Both the position numbers and the translations under genes were made by a program. Below the pieces are notes generated by a model. It saw only the letters and a list, made by a program, of their open reading frames with translations, was not told the DNA's origin and ran no database searches. This document shows, in pieces, positions 26,065 through 35,097 of a stretch of 64,000 nucleotides of DNA; within the stretch, counting starts at the first letter, position 1, and each line of letters starts with the position of its first letter. The stretch is taken from NCBI RefSeq assembly GCF_037038585.1, contig NC_092526.1, forward strand, positions 35,043,501 to 35,107,500. Reading direction: 5' to 3'. The DNA comes from Patagioenas fasciata. Taxonomy: Eukaryota > Chordata > Aves > Columbiformes > Columbidae.

Positions 26065-26580
26065 ATGGAGGAGAAGAATGATGCTATAATATACGCAGAG
26101 CTGGGGTCTGCACCTCTGCTAACACCTTCAGCGACAGGCGGAGCTACCTGGAAGCTGTATCAGCTCTGTCATCTCTGGCACTTGGTCCTCACTAGAAAAA
26201 TATTTTGGATGGTGGAGAGGACAGGAGCCAGCATGAAGTCTGATTTAACAGCTTCCTTTAAAAAAGCTTCCAGGGAAGGGGTGAGGGAGGACAGGCAGAG
26301 TCCATTTCTGTCCCACTGTGTCACGTTCCTGTGGAGCCGTGGTGGGAGGCAGCAGGACAAAGCTTCAGACGGCAGCTTGAATGCAGAGGCAGCAGATCAA
26401 GCAGTGCAGGCTTCAAACAGAGAAGGGAATTTTAATTTTTTTCATTGTTTCAAAACCCTCTCTCCCACCTCCCCGCTGGGGATGTACTCATGCATCAGTA
26501 TGAGAGATCTAAGAGAGATCCTTAGTGACACTTGTGGGCAGGAAATCTCATGGATCAGTTCCTTCTGCCTTCTTTTATAG
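26065..26580 (+). other. Open frame with ITIM-like motif near strong start
   Basis: The ATG at 26065 sits in a perfect Kozak context (GACCATGGAG). It opens an acidic peptide, MEEKNDAIIYAELGSAPLL, containing IIYAEL at 26086-26103, which fits the inhibitory tyrosine motif (I/V/L)xYxx(L/V/I). Killer-cell lectin-like receptors of the CD161/NKG2 type carry such a motif near a short acidic N terminus. However, no transmembrane segment, stalk or C-type lectin fold follows. The frame simply continues to a stop at 26578-26580, and no good splice donor is seen downstream of the motif. No receptor gene is claimed; a chance match is more likely than not. Confidence 0.1.
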
Positions 26581-27941
26581 AGAATAGGAGACCAGAAAGG
26601 AAGGGAAAAAAAACCCAAAGCCTAGGACTTCACAGCTCTGTAGTGAGGGTAACTTGCTTGCAGTCTCACTGGAGGCTGGTGTGGAATGTGGATTCCTGGT
26701 GCTTATTACACTTCTAGTGTCTGTGCTGGCTGGTGACCATCCAGTGTGGTGTCCCCATGCCCAGGAAAACAGCAACGCTTCACTGAAGCCCTTAAACTTG
26801 GTTGGAAACAGCCTCCTAGATTTCTAGGAGGTTACAGGTGGGAAGAAAGCGTGTTTGACATCTAGATGGGACATCTTTTAGCTAGACTTTGTCTTAGGAG
26901 GCCAATATCGGCAAGATGAAGATGATGAGAATTGCTGGGGTGTTAAACTGTTGCATCTGACAAATTGCAGGAGCATTTTTTTTTCCTGTGATTCTTCCAA
27001 TGAGCCTACCTCCTAAAAAGCCTTAGGAGGATGTTGCTCCAGCCTCAGCAGGGAAATTTTTAGAGTTACCAGTCCTGGGGAGAGGAATGCAGATTGTTTC
27101 TGAGTTTTGGAACCCAGATCCATCACTGGTTTCCAAACTGACTTTGGTCTTGTTATGCTGCTGCTGTGGCTAATTTCTAGGGTGTGGGCTCAACTTTGAG
27201 ATCTCTGGGTCAAAAAAAAGTGTACTTCTGTTATTAATGTCAAGTCATGGATAAGGACTAAGCTTGTGCTTATATAAAGACAGCACTTCCATGGAGAGCT
27301 GGAGTCATCTGCCCTGCAGACTGGATTCGAAGGGTCCTCCCAGGTTCCTCCTGTTCTTGGCTGAGGCAGCCCAAGCAGCAGAGAAGACCCCCCCTCAGTG
27401 CCCCTCCGCTGCCAGTCCCTGACCAGGAGAAAAATGCCATAATAAGCACCTGACTGGGGAACCCTTTCCCTGCATTAATAACCTTTCATTTAACAGTACC
27501 TGCCATTTCATCTTCCAGCTATGCAGGAAAAGGGAAACTACATTAAAAGGTAAAGTTACTAAAGAATGACATTTATACTGAGAGAGGAAAAGAAAATGGC
27601 CCGTTCACTAAAGCCTAAGGGCAAATTCAGTAGCTTCTGCATCTCAGCCGACTCCATTGGTTGACTTTAAAAGAATCCCCTTAAACTCCCATTACCTTTT
27701 TCAATACAGTGTTTCTCCTATGCTGATCAACCTGGAAATCTGTGAGCAAATGCAGCCTTCCTGGTTTTGTGTATCCAGCACAATTGTTTGCTTAAAGTGT
27801 GTTTTACCTGCACTTGGTGGGGTGGAATGAGGCTGGAATAATGGGTGAAAATCCTGACACTGAAACCTGTCTGTGTCCCCCTCCCCCCCGCAAGGAGCAT
27901 AGGCATTATTTCTGGTTCTCATCTCAGGTTTTTGTTTGTGA

Positions 27942-27955
27942 TTTTTTTTTTTTTT
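27942..27955 (+). repeat. T14 homopolymer
   Basis: Fourteen consecutive T residues, preceded by a C-rich patch near 27878-27890. Simple low complexity. Confidence 0.85.
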
Positions 27956-29056
27956 AATTCTTTATTAAAGCTCCCCTACAAACTTTGAGGCTTGCTTAAG
28001 AGAGTAGGCAAGAGATGGGATTCCTCCATGCCCACTGCTCTGTTCTTGAGCTGTGGGGTGAGTTGTGTTGATGCACAGACTGGCTTTGAAGGAAGAGCTG
28101 GAATGACTCGCATAGTCTGGAGATGCTGCCGATATCTCAGTGGCCACTGGCTTGGGACCTTCCAAGTAGTGTTGTTTGCAATGGGGCTGGATGGTGCAAT
28201 TTTGTCCTAGATGCAAGGAAACATACTTAGTTCCATGTAAGGAAAGGGCTAGGGGTAAGCACATCTTCTCTCAAGATGACTTGAGTCTCTATGCTCATGG
28301 AGGCCCTGCTTCATTTTCCTATTGAAACTCATTTACTTGATGTCCAGGCCTGCAGGGCATGTGGCAGTAGCTGGTCCCTCTAAGTGGACTGAAAATTTAA
28401 GGTTATTACATTGGAAGTTGTCAGCCACATCAGATGTTGGTGGTAGATTCACAGCTTTGGGGAAAAGAAAAGCTTGGGATCCCTTCTGTTGTGCAGAGGA
28501 GATGGAGACTGATTGATCCCATGGGGAGAGGAGGCCTGTAGGAGCACAAGAAGCAACAGTCTGAAAAAGTTCTAACATTCTTTAATGTTAAAAATGGACT
28601 CCTTGAAGGAGTAATTCTGTTTAAGGGTGTATGTGGGATTATGTAGAGAAACAGAGGCATGGTTGAACTGGGAGTTTGGGCTGATGTATCACATCTACAT
28701 GATAGTCTGTTGATGGTTACTCCTTGCAGAACACAGCTGTTCCCCTTCTTGTACTGTCCTGGTTATAGATTGGCAGAGAGAGCTATATCACAGGGTTGAA
28801 AAGCAATTGGTTTTAAATGCAGGGAATAATACAGGATGTTGGGATTTGGGACACAGATGATCCCTTGTGGTGCAAGATCGCATTTTTAACTCATAGTAGC
28901 CACATGGTGATCAAATATCTCTAGTTCAGAGATGGTTGCTCTCAGCTGGCATAAATCACTGTGGATTCCTCCAAGGCTGCAATGCCTGATAGCAGCATAG
29001 AACCTGGCTTACAGCTTGTGTGCTGCTTGCATGTGTACAGGAAAAAAATGGGTAGC

Positions 29057-29082
29057 TTTTTTTTTAAAAAAAAAAAAAAAAA
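29057..29082. repeat. T9-A17 block (self-complementary)
   Basis: Nine T residues are followed directly by seventeen A residues. The junction is self-complementary and could extrude a small A/T hairpin. A very similar T10-A14 block lies at 42863-42886. This is simple sequence. Confidence 0.85.
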
Positions 29083-29389
29083 CATGCTCTGTAGCCATGC
29101 AGAAACACTTCTACCAGGGGTTCGTGTGCTGCTGACCAAGGGCAGGTGAGTTTTCTGGGTGAGGTGTGTTGCCCACCCAGCCCATCAGATGCTGGTGGCT
29201 GTGCCCCCTGCACAGTCCAGTTTGGTGTCTGCATCTTGGTCTGTCCCCCTCCTCTGAGCTACAGACGTCTAGCCAAGTGGGTTGCCCTTGGGTGGGTGCT
29301 AAGCAAATGTGAATTGAAGACCTGTAGGAAGTGGTGCCTCTTGACATTGAAAAACCTTCATTTTATTGCCTGCCTGTAGAAAAACCAAA

Positions 29390-29462
29390 CCTCCAAGCCT
29401 GTGCTCCCTTCCAAGCCTCCTCCTGCCTCTCTCCATCCCTGCCCTCATCTCCCTTCCTCTGC
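29390..29462 (+). repeat. Pyrimidine-rich low-complexity tract
   Basis: About 70 bases are made mostly of C and T with CCTCC/CTCTCC words and few purines. It could form local triplex structure. No exon with a plausible donor was recognised after it. Confidence 0.55.
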
Positions 29463-30506
29463 TGAGGTGAAATGACTGCACAGTAAATCTATTAAAATAT
29501 TAATTCCCAGGACCAAAGCCCTTCACTAAAAAGTGTGGCCCAGATAAGAGGTCATTTGTCTGCAGATAGTTAAATCGATATGTTGCTGAATCACTCTGCA
29601 AATGGAATTGGTTGCTGGGAGAGGGAGCCCTGCGCAGCGTTAGCTGTTGTGCTCTCTCAGGCCTTGCTGAAGCCAATGGCTTGGAGAAGGCAGCATCGAT
29701 CTGCAGCTGGCCAGCTGCTCAAGGAGGCACCACACAAGGACGAAATGCCAGGGAAGTCCCAAGGTCATGGTCTGTTCTGGAGCTGCGCAATAGCTGATGC
29801 CCTGCTCCTCTCCAGCTCCTTGCTCTCCTGTAGAAAAGGCAATCCTTTCTCCCTTATGGCTTCATGCAACTGTGCAGCCCCTCTGGAACCATACAGGGGG
29901 TCCTCTCCATCTTGCCCATATTGCTTTCCCCCTTTGGGTCATGCTCTGTCCTGTGAGTGCTGCTGCACGTGTGTTCAGTTCTTAGTGGGGCTGAGCCTGG
30001 TGCAGGCTGCCCAGATACGTGGCATATTTCATTATCTCCAGGCTTTCTGGTTAACCTCTGGGCAACCCCACAATGATGGGTCATCAGATTTTTAGCCCAC
30101 AGGTATTTCCAGGCTGTTATCTCCTTTAATGAGAACTTGGCTGAGCAAGCCTTATTGAACTCTGCGAATCCCTCCACATAAATCAATTCCTCCAGACCCT
30201 GGTTGTGTGTTGTTAATCAGCTTTGAGCTTGCTCTGGTTTGTCAGCCTTTCTGGGAATGGCCTGCCACAAGCTCAATGCAATCCAGATGCAATTACCAGG
30301 GTCCTATAGAGAGGAAAGATAACTTCCCTGCTCCACAGGCTGGGGTCTGTCTCTGCACAACTGCGCTGGCCTTTTGTTTTTCAGCTGTATTGCCTTGCTG
30401 TGTGACAGATCTGGGCTAATCCATCAATGAGTCATGCTTCATGTGGAGCAGAAGTAATGTTCAGAGGCGGTTCAAAGGGAAGGAGTGCTCTGCCTTGTGC
30501 GGCTGA

Positions 30507-30521
30507 GCAGCAGAGGGCAGG
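30507..30521 (+). promoter_or_regulatory. CTCF-like site
   Basis: The 15-mer GCAGCAGAGGGCAGG matches the vertebrate CTCF core (CCASYAGRKGGCRSY type) at all but the first and possibly the last position. A second, weaker match, CCAGCAGAGGGTAGT, lies at 37551-37565. Both are on the plus strand, so they would not form a convergent loop pair. The sequence match is seen; occupancy is unknown. Confidence 0.3.
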
Positions 30522-30865
30522 CAGCAAGGGTGGCCCTGGCTGACATCGCTGCTTGAGCGTCCCTATGTACAAGGTTTGGGGGTGCATTTTTGCAGGTGCC
30601 TTGTGTGGCCACTTGGTATGGATCATACAGAGGCTAAATTTCCTCTTGGATAAGTGCATTGAAGGTGTATGCTTTGGGGCGAAGTGTCAGGAATGCAGTT
30701 TAACGACTTGTGTGATATGCATGTTCTAGTAATCTAAGGGCTGATAGTGTCAAAGACTAGACAGAGACCTAAGGCTGTCTGTAGGGAGCTGCCTTGAATG
30801 CCAGGCAGACACAACCCTCCTAGCAAGGCAGGGGTGCAGGAACATGCCTGTACACTGTACCCATA

Positions 30866-30879
30866 TTTTTTTTTTTTTT
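30866..30879 (+). repeat. T14 homopolymer
   Basis: Fourteen consecutive T residues. Simple low-complexity sequence, with no adjoining retroposon recognised. Confidence 0.85.
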
Positions 30880-31346
30880 AAACACTATTTGCAGTCCAGA
30901 GAAGCTGCAGAGCCAACAGGAACCCAAACAAGGCTCATTGCTGTTTTTTGTGAGGGGTTGATGCTGGCATGCCAACCCCCTGTGAAACCCAGCACTGCTG
31001 TGTGTGTGCAGGACATACTCTCAGCTCTGCCCTTTCCCTTGTGATCCCCCCATGCACCTGAGCAAGAAGCACCTCTGCCAGTGAGAGTCAAGGTTTGACC
31101 CATGGAGCTGGTGGAAGAAGAGAAGGAGCAATTCCCCCCAGCAAGGTAGGACAATGAGGGAGCACCTGGGAAAACGAATACCTTCCAGGGAGACCACAAA
31201 GGAGAAATCAAAGTGACTGGTGCTGGAGAAATGAGGGATCTTGATGAGAAAAGGATGAAGCATGACCAGATACCAGATGAGAAGGCCAGAGGGAGGAAAG
31301 AAGAGAGTTTAACAGGAGTTAAGAGTTTTTTAGGTAGCTTCTGAGG

Positions 31347-31461
31347 TATAAAAGGGGAAGCAGCCAAGTTGCTTCCAGCATCTTGAACCGATGCTGTCTG
31401 TACCTGGGCAGTGTGATCTGCTCTTGATAGCCGTTTGGCACCCGATACACCTGAGCCCATG
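31347..31461 (+). promoter_or_regulatory. TATA box followed by splice donor (candidate promoter and first exon)
   Basis: A near-ideal TATA element, TATAAAAG, followed by GGG, stands at 31347-31354, so initiation would be expected around 31377-31380. Roughly 80 bases further on, CATG|GTAAGT at 31461/31462 is a strong splice donor, and no equally good donor comes between. Together they look like a promoter with a short non-coding first exon. The same arrangement could be part of a degraded long terminal repeat, but no terminal TG/CA repeats or primer-binding site were recognised. TATA-like words occur elsewhere in the window without such context. Confidence 0.2.
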
Positions 31462-32860
31462 GTAAGTCTGTCTTGCTAAAAAAATAACTCACTTGGGTGA
31501 GGGTGAAAAAAAAGATAAGTCTGCTGGTGACACACCAGTCTCTCCAAAACCTCTCCATCAGCAGAGGTGTCTGAGACAAAATACCCCAAAAAAGCAAGCA
31601 GTACAGCTGTTGAGATGATGAAAGAATATGGATATTGAAAAAATACAACAGTCCAAGTCAAAAGTCCTCAGAAATGACTGCTTGGAGTGGTTATTAGGAA
31701 AGCAGGTGGAGTGTAACAGCCTTTGTGACTCTGCTGTCACTTAGCTGTGGAGACTGTGCTGGTTGAGCTTGAGCACAGCACTGTGCATACGAACTAGGGA
31801 CAAAAGTGTTGGTACTTGAAAAATAGTTCTGTCCTGATGGATTTAATGTAAGTGCTGGGCAGGAGGGAGCACACCTGCAGAGCGGAGCAGAGCTCCAGGT
31901 AATGGCAACGTGGCTGACCAGGCATCGCTTGTGCTTTGAACTCTGCTAAATTGAACTGGTAGCAACGAAGGACATGGGAGTCTCAAACTAGGCAGATGCT
32001 TTTCCTCTCTCTTGGAGAAAAGCAACATAATGAAAGCTTTCTAGCATCTAATTAATTTTTATTGACTCCCCACGAACAATTATCAGTGGTGCAGAGGGCT
32101 GTTAAGTTAATCTCTGATCCAAGGCTTGTCAAAGTGCATATGAACCTCTCCATTCCTTTCAGCAAGCTGTGGGTCTGGCCATCCTGATCAGAGCATGAAT
32201 TTAGCATCTGGAGCCATGGATCTCCTCAGCACGCAACTAGATTTTGTAAATATAACCATTCGTCTCTCTCTGTCACGTTTCACCCAACTGTTTACACTCT
32301 AGCTGTCTAAGCTCCATTCCTGTTTCCTGAGATTCTTTAAAAAGGAATAGATTATCTCCCCTGTTTTGTTGCATCAGGAGTTTTATTTCTCTAACTACTG
32401 AGTTTGGTTTTATCTACCCCCTGCAACAAGACTCTTTGCAGATTTGAAATCCCTCTCTGAAGTGCCCACACTAAAACCTTCCCTGCAGCCAGCCTGCATT
32501 TACTGCACGGCTTAATTCAGACAGCAAGACAAAAACCTCAATGTATTGTTTTTCAGAAAAAGTTCAGCAATTCTGTTGTCCAGCTCCTGAAGATGCAAGT
32601 AAACTCTGTACCTGAGGAAGCTGGGCTTGCACAGGGTAGGAGAGAGGCATCTTGCACGTTGCTGCTCATGTGTGCACACCAAAGGAGGGCAAAGGATGGG
32701 GACATGGGGCAGTTCGCAGTGCAGAGCTGATCCAGAGCAAGCAGCCTGCTAGATGCCTCCCAAGCCATGGTTTCTTCACTTTTGACTCTGTATCAGAGTT
32801 TCTTCCTCTCTTTCTACAAAACCAGGCTGGATGTCTCTAAGAAAAGGCTTTTGGGGGCTA

Positions 32861-33058
32861 TTATTTCTTCATCAAAAGGGTTGTCAAGCATTGGAACAGG
32901 CTGCCCAGGGAAGTGATTGAGTCACCATCCCTGGAGATATTTAAAAGATGTGTAGACGTGGTGCTTAGGGATGTGGTTTAGCAGTGGACTTGGCAATGCT
33001 AGGTAACAGTTGGACTTAATGATTTTAAAGGTCTTTTCCAACCTATGCAATTCTGTGT
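32861..33058 (+). mobile_element. CR1 LINE 3'-end fragment, well preserved
   Basis: The plus strand reads through the diagnostic CR1 3' segment: AAGGGTTGTCAAGCATTGGA, CAGGCTGCCCAGGGAAGTG, GAGTCACCATCCCTGGAG, then GTCTTTTCCAACCTATGCAA and the terminal TTCTGTG. It is in sense orientation and 5'-truncated to about 200 bases, retaining only 3' untranslated sequence. Matches to the consensus tail as I know it are dense, so this is the youngest-looking CR1 copy here. A microexon-like segment begins 46 bases beyond its end. Confidence 0.93.
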
Positions 33059-33103
33059 TTAATATTTTCTAACAGGTGAAAGACTTTAAACTGCCTTCTG
33101 CAG

Positions 33104-33145
33104 CCTGGCTCAATGTCTGTCCAGAGTCTGGAAGAGCAAAGCCAG
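33104..33145 (+). other. Microexon-like segment (candidate)
   Basis: An acceptor CTGCCTTCTGCAG ends at 33103 and a consensus donor CCAG|GTGAGT follows at 33145/33146. The 42 bases between them are an exact multiple of three and read PGSMSVQSLEEQSQ in the open frame. The segment lies just downstream of the CR1 tail. In-frame microexons of this size are typical of regulated alternative splicing in neurons, but no host gene was recognised. The quality of both splice sites is seen; usage is unproven. Confidence 0.15.
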
Positions 33146-34752
33146 GTGAGTTTATTTAAAGGTTACGGGTGGATTAAAGACCTGGAGCTCTGTGAATCCC
33201 TGAACTGAGCCCCACAGCCAGCGTGGGGAGGCACAGAGGATCGGAAGCCCTGCTGATGACCATGATTTTCACACTTCATAGAGAATCCCTTTAACCAACC
33301 CTAAAAATGTGTATGCATGCAGGGTGAGGCAGGATTTGAGGGTTATTGATTTTAAAGAAGAAACTAACTTACATCACTGTCTTTCTAAAAACAAAATAAT
33401 CCTTTTCCAGCTGTACGGGCCTTAAGAAGTACCTAGGCTCTTTTCTGTGCTTTTGTATGAACCCAAGGTCCTTCCTGGGCTCAGATAATCTCAATAAGGA
33501 AACCACTTGCCTGCTGCAGGAGGTCACCCTGGCAAGATGATGTGTCACAGGCATAAGCCGCCTGCTTGCCCGGAGCTCAGAAGTGCTCAGCCGATGCATC
33601 GCCCACTGTCAAGGTGCTTCCTTTGCAGGTACGGCCATGCTCTCGGGAGGACACTTGTCAGCGTGAGTCTCTTTGCTGTCTCCTGGTTGCACAGCTAAGG
33701 ACAGCAGCTGGACAAAGACAGCAGGCTCTCACAAGAGATGAGGCAACCTGAGCTTGCTCACACCTGTGTTCAGGGCTGCAGCTCTCTGGGACAGTCCTGA
33801 ACACTGCATATTTTGCAGCCCTGTCCCGTGTGGGTGTCATCAATCTATATAACCTGTGAACGTGCAAACCCATCCCCACTGTGGGGTGCCAAGGCAGCAC
33901 AGGGGGCTATAGTTCACTATGATGGGTCTGCTGCCTGCAGGCTGGACCCATGTGGGTTAGGGAAAGAGGTGGCTGATATCAATAGGGAAAAGCCTCTTTG
34001 CCAGGATCTCACACCTCCCTTGTTGCCCTAACAAAGCCCTGTGCTCAGGGGAGCACAAACTCGCCGCTTTCCTGGTGTTGCTTGTAGTTGCTTTCCTCAA
34101 TTTTTTCTTTGTTTTTTTGTTCCTGAGCTGTAACACAGGCAAGAAAGGAGTCCGCACTAGGATCCCTGGAGGCAAGCGAGCTATTGTCCTTAAAACAAAG
34201 GAACTTCTCCTCAAATGTACCAGCAACAATGTGAAATGCCCAAGAGCCTTTACTTCTTCCTAGACCAGGCTTCCTGATGTTTTCCAGGATGACTGTCTGG
34301 TCTGACATCTCTGAAATTTAGGCTTCCAATTCTTGTTGATTCCCCCCTAACAATGTTCTGAGTGGTTGTCTGAGAAAGTCCTCAGGGTTAGAAAATGTTT
34401 AGGCAGTGTCCCCTGTCCCTAATCCTCAAAAGTGTTGTTACTGCATTTGTCAGGGCTCACGACGAGGATGGAGCAGGAAACCAGAGCTGGTGTAGTACAT
34501 CTCCATTCAACAGGCGAGAAAGTCGTATTCAGAGTGCAGAGTCAACAGCACATATTGAACTGAAATGGGGATCTCTGCTCATGTACTGCATGATTTAGAA
34601 ACAGAAACACCAGATGGATTATGGAGAATTATTGCAGGACTTTGCCCTGCTTTTGTCAGCATCTTTCAAAGTCTCTGTATTTCATTTTTTTGGGAGGAGG
34701 GCAGAAGGAAAAGAATGCCCCAAGTCATCAGGCAGGTTAAAACCCCAGCAGA

Positions 34753-35097
34753 ATGTTTTTTCCGTACACTGTCTCCTACTTAGCTTGTATCTTTGCTGTA
34801 GCTACCAGCCCCCCTGTCCTCAGACTGGCCCATGGGGAAAATGGAGATGCTCAGATCTCAGATTCAGCCTCAGAGCAGCTTGAAGCTTCCTGGGATGATC
34901 CAGAATCAGAACTGGAAATGAATGCAGATGCTGCTGCTGCCTGCTCATGTTATCCCAACAACCCCAAACTGAAGAGAGCTTTTTTTTTTTTCCTAGGAGG
35001 TACTGGCATTCCTCCAGGCACAGGGGGACCAGATGGAGTAGTAACAAAGCTGAAATGGGGGGAGAGAAGGAGAGGGAAGTATCAGTTAAGGAGCTAG
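34753..35097 (+). other. 114-codon open frame with signal-like N terminus
   Basis: The ATG at 34753 has an A at -3. The frame begins MFFPYTVSYLACIFAVATS, a hydrophobic run resembling a signal peptide with a possible cleavage site after about residue 19. A strongly acidic middle (SWDDPESELEMNADAAAAC) and a basic C terminus (GERRRGKYQLRS) follow. A run of phenylalanines near residue 80 is simply the T12 tract translated, which argues against real coding sequence. No family is recognised and no promoter or polyadenylation signal was tied to it. It is noted as a small secreted-peptide candidate only. Confidence 0.08.
34980..34991 (+). repeat. T12 tract with acceptor-like end
   Basis: Twelve T residues run into CCTAG, forming a textbook polypyrimidine tract and AG. 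The sequence after it soon meets stops in two frames, and no matching donor was found. Confidence 0.75.

Larger units (their letters stand above)
20001..27941. other. Unique sequence without recognised gene
   Basis: No gene or clear transposon is recognised apart from a possible MIR fragment at 23445-23540. Text around 20570-20650 (a GTGGGATTACTCC-type phrase) and 22290-22325 resembles phrases common in ancient amniote repeats but is too short to classify. An isolated GGTTTGAATCC at 20523-20533 looks like a tRNA B box with one change, without an A box or cloverleaf. TATA-like motifs occur near 22850 and 27273. Sequence at 27440-27690 is AT-rich, non-repetitive and a possible conserved element. 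The frame at 26065 is listed separately. Confidence 0.4.
27956..32860. other. Unique sequence without recognised gene
   Basis: No gene is recognised. Separately listed are a T/A block, a pyrimidine-rich tract, a T14 run, a CTCF-like site and a TATA-plus-donor arrangement. The 191-codon minus frame at 30885-31460 spans the TATA region and shows no known domain. Segments 29460-29600, 30040-30330 and 32040-32560 are non-repetitive and rich in AT-type transcription-factor cores. They read like candidate conserved non-coding elements, though this is texture only. Confidence 0.4.

Noticed and set aside
30885-31460. 191-codon minus-strand open frame
   Set aside because: No domain is recognised, and frames of this size are expected about once by chance in this much DNA; it overlaps the TATA region on the other strand.
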